Of a stretch of DNA of 64,000 nt, positions 18,582-27,231 are shown in pieces. The stretch's first letter is position 1, and each line of letters opens with the position of its first letter. Source of the DNA: JAJECS01 sp965198185 (GTDB lineage: Bacteria; Chloroflexota; UBA11872); NCBI GenBank assembly GCA_965198185.1, contig CBDAOU010000002.1:868001-932000 (forward strand), in the 5' to 3' direction. The notes beneath the pieces were generated by a model. The model saw nothing but the letters and a program-made list of their open reading frames with translations, searched no databases and had not been told where the DNA came from. The position numbers were made by a program, and so were the translations under genes.

Positions 18582-19003
18582 TCATCCCGGATCTGAATCT
18601 GTTGCTCTACGCCCACAACGGCGGCGCGCCATTCCACGACGCCGCCCGGCGTTGGTGGGAATCGTCGGTGAACGGGACGGAGCGAGTCGGGGTGGCCTGG
18701 GCGGTGGCCGCCGGGTTCGTGCGGCTGATGACCCATCCGATGGTGCTGGCGCATCCCGCAACGCCGGCGGCAGCGGCAGACTACGTGGAAGAGTGGTTCC
18801 GCTTTCCCAACGTCATCCCGCTGAACCCCGGCACCGAGCACCTGGCGCTGTTCCGGCGCTGTCTCGCCGCCGCGGGCGTGGGGGGCAACCTGGTGACCGA
18901 CGCGCACTTGGCGGCCCTGGCGTTGGAGTATCAAGCGGAGCTGCACTCCAACGACATGGACTTCGGGCGCTTCCCGGGCCTCCGCTGGCGCAATCCGCTC
19001 TGA
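18578..19003 (+). CDS. vapC: VapC-type PIN-domain ribonuclease toxin
   Basis: 141 residues from TTG 18578, inside the antitoxin stop (TTGA). PIN-domain acidic residues appear in IIPDLNLLLYAHN at the N-terminus, in NLVTDAHLAALALEY and in SNDMDFGRF at the C-terminus. The family cuts tRNA or rRNA with Mg2+ or Mn2+. The overlap with the antitoxin shows a classical type II toxin-antitoxin operon. The sequence is complete, so it is probably active. Confidence 0.88.
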   Translation: MIIPDLNLLLYAHNGGAPFHDAARRWWESSVNGTERVGVAWAVAAGFVRLMTHPMVLAHPATPAAAADYVEEWFRFPNVIPLNPGTEHLALFRRCLAAAGVGGNLVTDAHLAALALEYQAELHSNDMDFGRFPGLRWRNPL

Positions 19004-19046
19004 GCGGTCTCTTCCGTGCGAGTGATCGCGGCAAAGCCGCGCTGAC

Positions 19047-20468
19047 TTACTTGCTTCGCCCCTCAGCCTCGTATTCGCGGAGGCAGCTCACGATGACTTC
19101 ATTCATGGGGGGGAATCTCGTCGTCGCGAAGTCTGCCACCCACGCTTTCAGTTTGACGCGTGTCGTGCCGTCATCCCAGCCTACCCCTAAGTCATCTTCC
19201 TCCAACATATAGTCCTCGTCTGTGTGCAGAATCATCCAGGAATCGCGAAGCGAGCTCTCTCTTGGTCCGAAAAGCGTCGGATGCTGTCTGATGGCTTCGA
19301 AAAGAATCTTCCTCAAGTGCTGATTTGAATTATTGGCAGGAGACATCCAAACCCGGAGGCGTGGCTGCCCGTCATAGATTTTGAATTCGAACAGGAACAA
19401 GGCGTCGGAACTGCTTTCCCAGCCGCTGCCTGTCCGCGTCACTCCATACTGGTCCCAGTCGATTGCTCGGAATCGAACGGCATTGCTAATCTCCGGATCT
19501 AATCTCCACGCCGGTTGCTGTTCGATTGCTTCCTTGAGTATCGACTTGGCTTCAGCCGCCCAGTCTGGCCGATTCGCGAACAATAGCTCCACCGCCTCCC
19601 GGTGCTCCAGGTAGATTCGTCGGGCCAATTGTGAAACGCTGGTGTCGGGCACGAGATTCCTCCTTAGCGTGGTTGCGTATTGACGCAAGAACGCGCGGAT
19701 GTCGCCGTTCGGCGAACGGTCGTCGTTATCCACGATCTGTTGCAAGATGTCGCATATGGTTGAGTACGTGAGGGACTGCCAATATTCTTTTTCGTCATCG
19801 CGGTACGGCTCGGTCCCCCACGGCGTCAAGAACACGTGGTGTCTGGTAAACGTTGGGTAGGCGAATTCCAGCGCGTTCCGATAACGGGTTAGCTGCTCAT
19901 GATGTTCGCTGGTAAACGTCTTGTTTTCGATAGCGCACAAGGCCTGCGCGGATGCGTCGACGATCAGAATATCCAGGTAGCCCAGTTGTCCGTGGACTGT
20001 GTGTTCCCATTCCCGAATCACGGCCACCGCCGACCAATCAACCGACCGGGCTGCTTCTGGCACTCCGGCACGGCGAAGAAGCTGCCGGAGGAAGCGATCG
20101 CCCAAGCCATGGCTTGCCGTTGGTCTCAACAGCCAGGCCAGCACGTTTGAATGGAATTGCTCCGAGCCCCAGAGCGCTTCGCCTGATCCCAACCTGAGTT
20201 GGCCGACAAAATCGAGCGCGTCGAACTCGGATCGTCGCTGTGCGGCAAGCCCCTCCAGTCGCTGCAGACGCTCATCAGCGAACAGCGTGTGGAGTATCGC
20301 CGCTTGTCGCGCGCGCTCCTCGCCAAGTGCGCGCTCCAGATGCTCCAGCGCCGGCAGCAGTTCCGGTAGGGAGGGTCTTTGAGCGGCACTGCTGGCCGCA
20401 ACGAGACCTTCGGGCACCGGCCCTTCGCCCGTCGTATTCGCGTTAGGCATTGGCAGTGTCGCCACCAT
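19047..20468 (-). CDS. PD-(D/E)XK nuclease-superfamily protein (PDDEXK_4-like)
   Basis: 473 residues from ATG 20468 (a TTG lies one codon upstream). The nuclease core is near residues 115-200: FHSNVLAWLLRPTASHGLGD, then LGYLDILIVDASAQALCAIENK with the Asp and Glu-x-Lys of the active site, then SEHHEQLTRYRNALE. The C-terminal 230 residues carry no known domain and look like a target-binding part. Such proteins are often of defence or unknown function. GC content is visibly lower than in flanking genes, suggesting transfer. It stands beside VapBC, converging with it. Confidence 0.7.
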   Translation of the reverse strand: MVATLPMPNANTTGEGPVPEGLVAASSAAQRPSLPELLPALEHLERALGEERARQAAILHTLFADERLQRLEGLAAQRRSEFDALDFVGQLRLGSGEALWGSEQFHSNVLAWLLRPTASHGLGDRFLRQLLRRAGVPEAARSVDWSAVAVIREWEHTVHGQLGYLDILIVDASAQALCAIENKTFTSEHHEQLTRYRNALEFAYPTFTRHHVFLTPWGTEPYRDDEKEYWQSLTYSTICDILQQIVDNDDRSPNGDIRAFLRQYATTLRRNLVPDTSVSQLARRIYLEHREAVELLFANRPDWAAEAKSILKEAIEQQPAWRLDPEISNAVRFRAIDWDQYGVTRTGSGWESSSDALFLFEFKIYDGQPRLRVWMSPANNSNQHLRKILFEAIRQHPTLFGPRESSLRDSWMILHTDEDYMLEEDDLGVGWDDGTTRVKLKAWVADFATTRFPPMNEVIVSCLREYEAEGRSK

Positions 20469-20616
20469 CAACCGTGAGATCAGCCCCAGAAATCAAGAGG
20501 GTATCCGGTGGCCCACGCTGCGAACAGCGTGCAATACCTCAGGCTCCATTGCGCCACAATCGGTCTGGGCCGGTGGCATTGACTTTGGGACGGGTCGCGC
20601 GGGGCTACGCCAGTGC

Positions 20617-21090
20617 CTACTCGTCGCCGGCCGAAATGTCCTCCGAGGCCAAGGCCGTGGTCTCAGCAAAGACCTTGAACCCGCGCATGATCGTCAGCGA
20701 TTGGCGCTTGAACAGCGGCCGCATGAACCACGACGCGATGCGCATGAAGCCACCGAAGTCAAAGACGTTGTGGGCCACCCAGGAGGTGGCGTCGGGGCCT
20801 TCTTTGATGAACCGATTCTCGATGACGTTGCGCACGCCATCGGTCTCGTAGATGCCGCTGATCTCGTCGGGCAGGTTGTAGCGCGTGAGCGTTTCGATCA
20901 TGTCAAACGTTTCGCCGTTGTCCCGTGCGAACGTCAGACGCGACTTGGCCCCCGGACGCCCAGGAGTACCGCTGACGTGCTCGAAGCTCTGCAAGCCCTC
21001 CATCCACTGGACCAGGTTGTCAGGGTCGTCAAAAAACTCGACCACCCGCTCGCGCGGCAGGTTGATTACGAGCTTGCAGGTGTACTTCAC
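20617..21090 (-). CDS. SRPBCC-fold (START/Bet v1-like) protein
   Basis: 157 residues beginning MKYTCKLVINLPRERVVEFF, DDPDNLVQWMEGLQSFEHVSG, the usual start of polyketide-cyclase/SRPBCC proteins. A helix-grip fold with a hydrophobic pocket is expected. The ligand is unknown. It is divergent from the FAD-dependent phytoene-desaturase-like gene, with about 200 bases between them. A second, distant SRPBCC protein lies at 36120-36560. Confidence 0.75.
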   Translation of the reverse strand: MKYTCKLVINLPRERVVEFFDDPDNLVQWMEGLQSFEHVSGTPGRPGAKSRLTFARDNGETFDMIETLTRYNLPDEISGIYETDGVRNVIENRFIKEGPDATSWVAHNVFDFGGFMRIASWFMRPLFKRQSLTIMRGFKVFAETTALASEDISAGDE

Positions 21091-21292
21091 ATAACGCTCC
21101 AGCGGTGCTTTGAATCCATGCTACCGCGCGAGCCTGTAGGCGGTGTCGCGGTCTCCTCCACCTGCCACGGCACGTCCGGCCTGCCTCTATGCCCGCGACA
21201 CGCGGCGAAGTGTGACGAGAAGAAACCAGCGCGGCACACGTCGAGCGTCTTAGTCTGTACGTGTGGCTGTGGCACAACGCAAGGAGCTTGCC

Positions 21293-22840
21293 ATGTCCGA
21301 GCAGACCAAGGTCGTCATTGTTGGCGCCGGGCACAACGGATTGGTCGCGGCGGGGTATCTCGGGCGGGCCGGATTGAATGTCCAGGTCCTGGAGCGCCGG
21401 GATGTCGTCGGCGGCGCGGCGGTCACCGAGGAGTGGTTTCCCGGCTTCCACATCTCTACCTGCTCCTACGTCTGCCACATCCTGCAGCAGAAGGTGATCG
21501 ACGACCTGGAGTTGCGCCGGCACGGCTTCCACGTCCACCCCATCGACCCGTCGCGCATCCATCCCTTCCCCAACGGCAAGGTGGTGACGCTCTGGCACGA
21601 CGACGAGCAGACGGTCGACGATATCCGCAGCGTGTCGCCGGAGGATGCCGACGCCTGGATGGATTGGGCCGATCTGTGGCATCGCGCGACGGGCATTCTC
21701 AGCAGCTACTACCTCCGCCCGCCTCCCTCGCTGGCCGAGGTAACGGAGAGGTTTCGCCAGGAGGGCGAGGAGGAACTGCTGGAGACCCTGCTCACCGTCC
21801 CGTTCAAGGACCTGATCGAGCGCTACTTCGTCTCCGACGAAGTCAAGGCGTCGGTGTCCACGGGCGCGATGGACATGGGAGATATCAGCGCGCCGGGCAG
21901 CGCCTACATCACGGCGCTCTACCGATTCAGCGCCTTCCGGGAGGACACGGAGAACTACGGGATCGTCCGCGGCGGCATGGGCGGCATCACCCAGTCGCTC
22001 GCTCGCTCCGCCGAGGCGGCCGGCGTGTCGATCAGGACCGGCGCCGACGTGCGACGCATCCTGGTGCAGCGGGGTCGGGCCATCGGCGTCCAGCTCCAGG
22101 ACGGAGAGGTGATCGACGCCGACATCGTGCTGTCGAACGCGGACCCCAAGCGGACCTTCCTCAAGCTGCTGGACGAGGCCGACCTGGACCCGGAGGTCGT
22201 CGAGGCGGTCAAGGCGCTGAAGACGGAGTCGGCCTCGGCCAAGTTCCTTTGCGCCCTAAGGGAGTTGCCTGACTTCTCCGCCCACCTGGGTGACGGGTAC
22301 AACCCGGAGCACCTGGCGATGATGAGCCTCTGCCCCTCGGTCGAGCAGCCCGAGCGGAGTTGGAACGACTCCAAGAACGGCCGGGTGCCCGACACGCCGA
22401 TCATCCAGGTCCAGATCCCAACCGTGTACGACCCGACGATTGCTCCCGAAGGCTGTCACGTGCTCTCGATGTGGGTGTTCTTCGTGCCGCCGCACATCCG
22501 GGATGGCTCCTGGGAAGAGATGCGCCGACCGTTTGGCGAGTGGCTCATCGACGAACTGACCAAGTACGCCCCGAATTTCAGGGACGCGATCATCGACTGG
22601 ACCCTGCTGACGCCGGAGGACATCGAGGAGCGCATCGGCCTCACCGACGGCAACATCAGGCATATCGACGTCATTCCGCAGCAGATGCTGTCGCGCCGGC
22701 CGCTGCCGGGCTGGTCCGACTACCGGACGCCGATCGAGGGCCTCTATTTGTGCGGCGCCGGCACGCATCCCGGCGGCGAGGTGACGGGCGCGCCGGGACA
22801 CAACGCCGCCCACGTCGTGTTGGCCAAGCTGGGTCGTTAA
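21293..22840 (+). CDS. FAD-dependent phytoene-desaturase-like oxidoreductase (PYROXD2-like)
   Basis: 515 residues from ATG 21293, which follows AAGGAG by seven bases; the upstream GTG at 21263 is less likely. The N-terminal FAD motif is VVIVGAGHNGLVAAGYLGRAG and continues VLERRDVVGGAAVTEE. GIVRGGMGGITQSLARSAEAAG lies in the middle. The C-terminal FAD motif is GLYLCGAGTHPGGEVTGAPGHNAA. This is the CrtI-related group close to human PYROXD2, common in bacteria without carotenoid genes nearby, as here, so carotenoid synthesis is not supported. A strong hairpin follows seven bases after the stop. Confidence 0.85.
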   Translation: MSEQTKVVIVGAGHNGLVAAGYLGRAGLNVQVLERRDVVGGAAVTEEWFPGFHISTCSYVCHILQQKVIDDLELRRHGFHVHPIDPSRIHPFPNGKVVTLWHDDEQTVDDIRSVSPEDADAWMDWADLWHRATGILSSYYLRPPPSLAEVTERFRQEGEEELLETLLTVPFKDLIERYFVSDEVKASVSTGAMDMGDISAPGSAYITALYRFSAFREDTENYGIVRGGMGGITQSLARSAEAAGVSIRTGADVRRILVQRGRAIGVQLQDGEVIDADIVLSNADPKRTFLKLLDEADLDPEVVEAVKALKTESASAKFLCALRELPDFSAHLGDGYNPEHLAMMSLCPSVEQPERSWNDSKNGRVPDTPIIQVQIPTVYDPTIAPEGCHVLSMWVFFVPPHIRDGSWEEMRRPFGEWLIDELTKYAPNFRDAIIDWTLLTPEDIEERIGLTDGNIRHIDVIPQQMLSRRPLPGWSDYRTPIEGLYLCGAGTHPGGEVTGAPGHNAAHVVLAKLGR

Positions 22841-22846
22841 GCGCGG

Positions 22847-22885
22847 GGAGCGCCGCGACGTTGGGGAGGTGCGTCGCGGCGCTCC
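22847..22885. terminator. bidirectional hairpin terminator, first copy
   Basis: GGAGCGCCGCGACG (22847-22860) pairs perfectly with CGTCGCGGCGCTCC (22872-22885), a 14-base-pair stem with an 11-base loop. It lies between convergent genes. A T-tract is lacking, so strength is uncertain. Nearly the same stem recurs at 24036-24073, the corresponding point of the second duplicated unit. Confidence 0.7.
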
Positions 22886-22909
22886 GGTGCGCCGGCGGTC
22901 AGCGCGTGT

Positions 22910-23452
22910 CTAGCCTTGGGGTGAGGTATCCACCCACTGGCCGCCGTCGGCCGCTACGGCCGCGTGCGACAGCCCGGCGGCACTGCCGGCGCCGTCGTGA
23001 ATGCCGCCGCCGTTCAACCGCAGGCTGTTGGCGCCGATGCCAATGCCGTCGGTGTCCGCCTCGCCGGGCGGTTCGTGGTAGTGGAAGACCACCATGCCAC
23101 GGCCGCCCCGGTCCGCGTCGCCTGGCGGTTCGTGGTGGTGGAAGACCACCATTCCGCGGCCGTCCCGGTCCGCGTCGCCTGGCGGCTCGTGGTGATGGAA
23201 GACCACCATTCCGCGGCCGTCCCGGTCCGCGTCGCCTGGCGGCTCGTGGTGATGGAAGGCCACGATGCCACTGCCGCCCCTGTCCGCGTCGCCGGGCGGT
23301 TCGTGGTGATGGGCGAGGACTGGGCCAGCCGCCGGCCACGGAGCCACAGCTGCCAGCAGAGCGAGAAGGGCGGCCACCGACATGCATCGCCCAACCGGAC
23401 CGCACAGCCGACGTCGAATCTTGCGCATTTGCCCGCGCAATTGCTCGTTCAT
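22910..23452 (-). CDS. small secreted protein with five His/Asp-rich 19-residue repeats
   Basis: 180 residues from ATG 23452, 14 bases after a purine-rich GGTGG region. A signal peptide (VAALLALLAAVAPWPAAGPVLA) ends near residue 47. Residues 48-142 are five repeats of about 19 residues of the form HHHEPPGDADRDGRGMVVF. The last merges into EADTDGIGIGANSLRLNGGG, and the final 50 residues match the end of the large secreted protein at 24098-25747. The gene therefore looks like a deleted copy of that protein whose DADTDG junction was amplified. HHH triplets could bind metal and DxDxDG resembles calcium loops, but no function is known. Confidence 0.6.
   Translation of the reverse strand: MNEQLRGQMRKIRRRLCGPVGRCMSVAALLALLAAVAPWPAAGPVLAHHHEPPGDADRGGSGIVAFHHHEPPGDADRDGRGMVVFHHHEPPGDADRDGRGMVVFHHHEPPGDADRGGRGMVVFHYHEPPGEADTDGIGIGANSLRLNGGGIHDGAGSAAGLSHAAVAADGGQWVDTSPQG
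23084..23311 (-). repeat. four tandem 57-bp repeats inside the small secreted protein gene
   Basis: Four consecutive 57-base units, each coding 19 residues beginning HHHEPPGDAD, followed by a fifth, diverged unit (23027-23083). The units differ by a few bases; the two middle ones are almost identical. The copies are long and in frame, so the repeat is coding and unlike a CRISPR array. Copy number may vary between strains by slippage. Confidence 0.85.
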
Positions 23453-23460
23453 CGTCCACC

Positions 23461-23580
23461 ACCTTTGGGGATGACTTACGTATAGAACTATAGTGAGTTG
23501 CACGAATGACAATAGTGAGTTCCAAAACGATATAGCATTAACTTAAGTTAATTGCCTTGTGAAGGCTTTCACAATATCCG
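23461..23580 (-). promoter_or_regulatory. AT-rich control region with dyads, first copy
   Basis: Upstream of the small secreted protein, an AT-rich island contains a perfect 14-base palindrome TTAACTTAAGTTAA (23538-23551), a dyad TTGTGAA-GGCT-TTCACAA (23557-23574) and two ATAGTGAGTT direct repeats. The same set, diverged, stands at 25760-25869 upstream of the paralogue. Dyads of this size suit a dimeric repressor. The following stretch to 23911 shows no gene, only GC-rich sequence homologous to the region before the intact tRNA. Confidence 0.45.
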
Positions 23581-23911
23581 GTCTATTCTGACTTGCAATA
23601 AATCGAACAAGACGTGATCGGCGCTTTAGCCAAGCCCTGGCGAGCCTTGTTCCTCGACGCTGCCGCGCGCCCGCGGTCACTCACGGTTGCCCCAGGGCTC
23701 AGCGGTCAGCCAATCGCACCACAGGGGCTATCGGCGCCGACCGTTGCCCGACGCCATCAGAGTCAACGCGGCATCCTCCGGGATCCGACGCACTCGGCCG
23801 CAAGAACTGCGACAGCCAGCGACGTGCGCAGCGCCGCCCGCGAATTGGATGTCAGGTGACTGGACTGCCGGCCTGCGGATGGTTCGCGAACGGGTCCCGA
23901 AGGCCCGGAGG

Positions 23912-23985
23912 TCGGAGCGCGGGAATTTGAACCTCCGACCTCATCGTCCGGGAAGAGGTGCGCCATCCGGCTGCGGCGCAGTCCG
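23912..23985 (-). pseudogene. decayed tRNA-Pro
   Basis: The 74-base stretch aligns without gaps to the intact tRNA-Pro at 26175-26248. GGTCGGAGGTTCAAAT and the D-arm/anticodon blocks are kept. The anticodon stem has lost two pairs, one acceptor pair and one D-stem pair are gone, the T stem is weakened, and U33 of the anticodon loop is C. It is therefore unlikely to be charged. It marks the end of the first unit of the tandem duplication. Confidence 0.8.
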
Positions 23986-24035
23986 AAGAAAACCACGAAG
24001 TTGGCTTGACCCGGCAGCCGGGCGTGCAGAAAACC

Positions 24036-24073
24036 CGGAGCGCCGCGACCTCGTCGTGGGTCGCGGCGCTCCG
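24036..24073. terminator. bidirectional hairpin terminator, second copy
   Basis: CGGAGCGCCGCGACC (24036-24050) pairs perfectly with GGTCGCGGCGCTCCG (24059-24073), a 15-base-pair stem with an eight-base loop. It follows the large secreted protein gene on the minus strand and has the same stem core as 22847-22885. AAAA lies just before the left arm (24030-24033), giving a short U-tract for the minus-strand transcript. Confidence 0.7.
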
Positions 24074-24097
24074 TTGCGCCGATGGGTCAGCTGGTTT

Positions 24098-25747
24098 CTA
24101 ACCCTGGGGAGGAGAGGTGTCCACCCGCTGGCCGCCGTCGGCCGCTAGGGCCGCGTGCGACAGCCCGGCGGCATTGCCGGCGCTGTCGTAGATGCCGCCG
24201 CCATTCAGCCGCAGGCTGTTGGCGCCGATGCCAATGCCGTCGGTGTCCGCGTCGCCTTCCGCCACTGTGTAGCGGAAGACCGCGGTGTCACTCGACGCTT
24301 GACCGGATGCCAACGACGCCTGCCGAGCCTCGCCACCGATGTCCAGTTCGACCTGCGGAGCGCCGTTGATCCGCACGGACTCGCTGAACGTCACGGCAAC
24401 GTCGACAACTTCGCCCGCGCGGTACGCCGTCCCATCCGCGGGGCGCGACTGAATGCTGATCGAGGCAATGGAGGGAACGGTCGTATCGATCCGCTGGTTG
24501 GCCAGGGGGCCGGTGCCCACGTAGTAGGGAATGGCTTCCACGTCTGTACCCCGAGCCGTGATCGTGCCGCCGCCGCCAAACGCGGATTCCGGAACTCCCA
24601 GGGCGACGCTGACCCCGTCAATGGCCGTGTCGCCGGGCCGGACCGTGTATTGGAATATCAGCGTGTCGGTGCCGGAGCCACGGGCGTACGTGGCGTCGCG
24701 CCATCCGTCGGTCCCCTGACCGATGTAGAAGCCCATCGTGACCTCGCCGTCCACTTCGACGTCGATGTCGAAGTTCATCGCGAACTCGATGATCTGGTTG
24801 GCGCGGTAGGCGCTCCAACCGTCGGGCGGCGTCGAGGTGACCCGGACGCGCTTCGCGTATGGGCGGCCGTCGACCTTGTGATCGGACGACGACGGCATCC
24901 CGCCATAGGTGAGATGGGCCGGAGCGTTCGTGCCCTTGGCATTGATCGTCCCGCCGAAGCCGTAGGTGGGATTGCGGTCGTCGTCCACGCCCGCGGCGCC
25001 CACGCTGATCCCGTCCGTGTCGCGGTCGACCGGCTGCACTTGATACCTAAACGTCAGGCGGTCGGTTCCCGAGCCGCTGTGGTAGCGCGCTCCGCGCCAG
25101 CTGTTGTCGCCGTCGCCCAGGAACAGACTGATCAAGGGACGGCCCTCAACCTCGACCGGACCGTCGAACGTCACCGTCACGTCGATGCTCTCGCCGGTGT
25201 GGTACGTGTCCCAGCCGTTCGGCTTGTTGGTCCAGCCATTCGGCAACCGGTCGCCCTGAACCGGCCTCGAGGAGATCTCGACGTCGCTGATTTCGGGGGA
25301 ATCGTCGTCGATGATCGTGATCACGCAGCCGTGCCAAATTCCGCTCTCCCAATAGCCGATGGAGAAGGTCTCGTCGCGTTCGGGCTTGTCGTCCTCCTTC
25401 GTAGTCACGGGGACCCACAGGGAGTCGCTGTCCGACTCCCCGACCATCCACACCCCGTCGAACCATGCATAGTCGTCGCGGCCCGCGGTGAAGTCCTCGC
25501 TGTACGTGAAAATCGTGGCGCAGATTCTTCGGTGGTTCTTCCAGCGAACCTGCATCTGCGCGGAATTGCCCTCCAGGATCGGATCCGGACAGACCACGTA
25601 CATCCCCGTGTGCTCGGCGAGGACTGGACGGACCGCCGCGGGCCAGGGAGCCAATGTGGCCAGCAGAGCGAGAAGGGCGGCCACCGTCATACATCGCACG
25701 GTCAGGCCGCGCAGCAGGCATCGAATCTTCCGCATTCGCTCGTTCAT
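24098..25747 (-). CDS. large secreted beta-sandwich protein (Calx-beta/SwmB-like repeats)
   Basis: 549 residues. The signal peptide is at about 1-47 (AALLALLATLAPWPAAVRPVLA). A Calx-beta-like domain follows at about 50-150 (GNSAQMQVRWKNHR, RDETFSIGYWESG). Then come three related beta-domains of about 120 residues, each with a GESIDVTVTF, NQIIEFAMNF or GEVVDVAVTF strand, a (GSGTD)xLxFxY(T/Q)V block and a DTDGI(S/G)(V/I)G block. The C-terminal 50 residues recur in the smaller copy at 22910-23452. Such repeats occur in bacterial surface or secreted proteins, probably binding calcium or carbohydrate. No anchor is visible, so it is probably released. The neighbouring intact tRNA-Pro lies upstream. 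Confidence 0.65.
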   Translation of the reverse strand: MNERMRKIRCLLRGLTVRCMTVAALLALLATLAPWPAAVRPVLAEHTGMYVVCPDPILEGNSAQMQVRWKNHRRICATIFTYSEDFTAGRDDYAWFDGVWMVGESDSDSLWVPVTTKEDDKPERDETFSIGYWESGIWHGCVITIIDDDSPEISDVEISSRPVQGDRLPNGWTNKPNGWDTYHTGESIDVTVTFDGPVEVEGRPLISLFLGDGDNSWRGARYHSGSGTDRLTFRYQVQPVDRDTDGISVGAAGVDDDRNPTYGFGGTINAKGTNAPAHLTYGGMPSSSDHKVDGRPYAKRVRVTSTPPDGWSAYRANQIIEFAMNFDIDVEVDGEVTMGFYIGQGTDGWRDATYARGSGTDTLIFQYTVRPGDTAIDGVSVALGVPESAFGGGGTITARGTDVEAIPYYVGTGPLANQRIDTTVPSIASISIQSRPADGTAYRAGEVVDVAVTFSESVRINGAPQVELDIGGEARQASLASGQASSDTAVFRYTVAEGDADTDGIGIGANSLRLNGGGIYDSAGNAAGLSHAALAADGGQRVDTSPPQG

Positions 25748-25759
25748 CGTCCACCACTC

Positions 25760-25869
25760 TGTGGATGACTTATATATAGAACGATAGAGAGTTGGATAAA
25801 AGAAAATCGTGAGTTCTATAACAGGGACTCTTTAACTTAAATTAATGGTCTTGTGAACACGTTCACAAG
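25760..25869 (-). promoter_or_regulatory. AT-rich control region with dyads, second copy
   Basis: TTAACTTAAATTAA (25832-25845) and the perfect dyad CTTGTGAAC-AC-GTTCACAAG (25850-25869) sit about 100 bases before the large secreted protein, in the same order as in the first copy at 23461-23580. The dyad here is longer and more symmetric than in the first copy. A dimeric repressor site is plausible. The rest of the gap to 26174 is GC-rich without a gene. Confidence 0.45.
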
Positions 25870-26172
25870 AACTCGCTCTGCTCGAATCCGCACATGATCG
25901 AACAAATGTGGTCGGATTCCGGGCTAGTCAATGGCGGACCGGGATTGGCGCCGGTGCCACAAGCCGCTTATCGACCGCCCGCGCCGCGAGCTTCGACCGG
26001 CCAGCAATCAGAACGCAGGGCCGCCCGGCTCGGGTTGACGGCGTGGGGACAACGCGCGTCGGGCATGCCGCGATCGAATTCCGTGATCCAGTCGGGGCGT
26101 CAGCCCGACCGCCGCCGCACTCGGCCGCGCCACCTGCCGGCGGCCATTTGGATGGTCCCGCGAACCCACGAA

Positions 26173-26248
<76 letters not shown>

Positions 26249-26286
26249 ATGGCCGCCAGTATAGGCGAGCGTCGGCGTTCAGACGG

Positions 26287-27138
26287 TTAGGCCAGCCGCC
26301 GTTCAGGGTCGAGGGCGTTGCGCAGGGGCACCCAGGCCTCCGATAGCCGCGCCCTCTGTTCCGGCGGGCGGTCGATGGCGGCCCAGCCGCCCCGACTTTG
26401 AATCGCGGTCGTGACGGCCTCGGCCGAGCCGCGGCTTGGGCAACCGACCAAGGCGCGGGTATCGTCGGCGCTGACGACTCGCGGCAGCCCGCCGGCGATA
26501 GCTTCCCACTCGGGTTCACCCCAGCCCGCCGGCAACTCCTCGGCGCGCACCTCGTAGGGCGAACCGAGCACTTCGGCCAATGGCGAGCCCGCGTCGGATG
26601 CCACGGCGTCACCGGGGACGGCATGGCGTAGGCGCAGGGTCACCTCAGCCAGCGCGCCGAGACGTCCGCCGGAGCCCCACATGGCGTGCGTGAGGCCATA
26701 GCCGGCCGAGAACTTGACCGTCGCGCCGCCCACCTGAATGGCCTCGCCAGAGGCCAGCACGACCGTGGCGCCCAGAATCCAGCGACGGGCCGGCGCGTCG
26801 GCCGCACGCACTGCCGCGCCGCGCCCCGAGGCGATGAGCCCGCCCACGGTGCCGCCGGGCTCGAGCCGCTCCACGGGCCAAACCAACCCGTGCTCCCACA
26901 AGCGGCGGCGAAAATCCGCAAGCCGTACACCGGCCTGCACCCTCGCGACGAGGTCACGCGGCTCGATTTGCACCTGCGCGAGACCAGCGGTCGAGACCAC
27001 CACGGCATCAGGCGGAGGGGACATCGTGCGCGATGACAAGCTCTGCGTACCGACAAGGCGAACCGTACGGGCTTCCGCCAGCGCGTCGCCGAGCGCGGCT
27101 ATGGTGGTCGGCATCAGATCGGCCGGCGGATGGCGCAT
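26287..27138 (-). CDS. GlcE-like FAD-binding glycolate oxidase subunit-type protein
   Basis: 283 residues from ATG 27138; ATG 27114 would remove eight. FAD-binding type 4 features are visible: AVVVSTAGLAQVQIEPRDL, then PGGTVGGLIASGRGAAVRAA, ILGATVVLASGEAIQVGG and VKFSAGYGLTHAMWGSGGRLG, which match GlcE rather than GlcD. GlcE joins GlcD and an iron-sulfur GlcF in glycolate dehydrogenase; no glcD or glcF is within the window. The frame continues far upstream, but that part is only the shadow of murT. The start is divergent from murT by about 90 bases. Confidence 0.75.
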   Translation of the reverse strand: MRHPPADLMPTTIAALGDALAEARTVRLVGTQSLSSRTMSPPPDAVVVSTAGLAQVQIEPRDLVARVQAGVRLADFRRRLWEHGLVWPVERLEPGGTVGGLIASGRGAAVRAADAPARRWILGATVVLASGEAIQVGGATVKFSAGYGLTHAMWGSGGRLGALAEVTLRLRHAVPGDAVASDAGSPLAEVLGSPYEVRAEELPAGWGEPEWEAIAGGLPRVVSADDTRALVGCPSRGSAEAVTTAIQSRGGWAAIDRPPEQRARLSEAWVPLRNALDPERRLA

Positions 27139-27231
27139 GCGGGCAAAGGGTAGCGCGGGGGCCTTGCACGGCCCAGAATCGGCCATGACTACCTGGCAGC
27201 AGGACGCGCGGCGATTGGCGGGACTTCGGTG

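Noticed and set aside
20617..22840. Carotenoid gene cluster (desaturase-like plus SRPBCC)
   Set aside because: The desaturase-like protein is PYROXD2-like, and no phytoene synthase or cyclase is near.
23027..23311. Possible CRISPR-like array
   Set aside because: Units are directly adjacent, without variable spacers, keep the reading frame and encode a repeat peptide.
23912..23985. A second working tRNA-Pro
   Set aside because: Broken pairs in four stems and loss of U33 make charging or decoding improbable.
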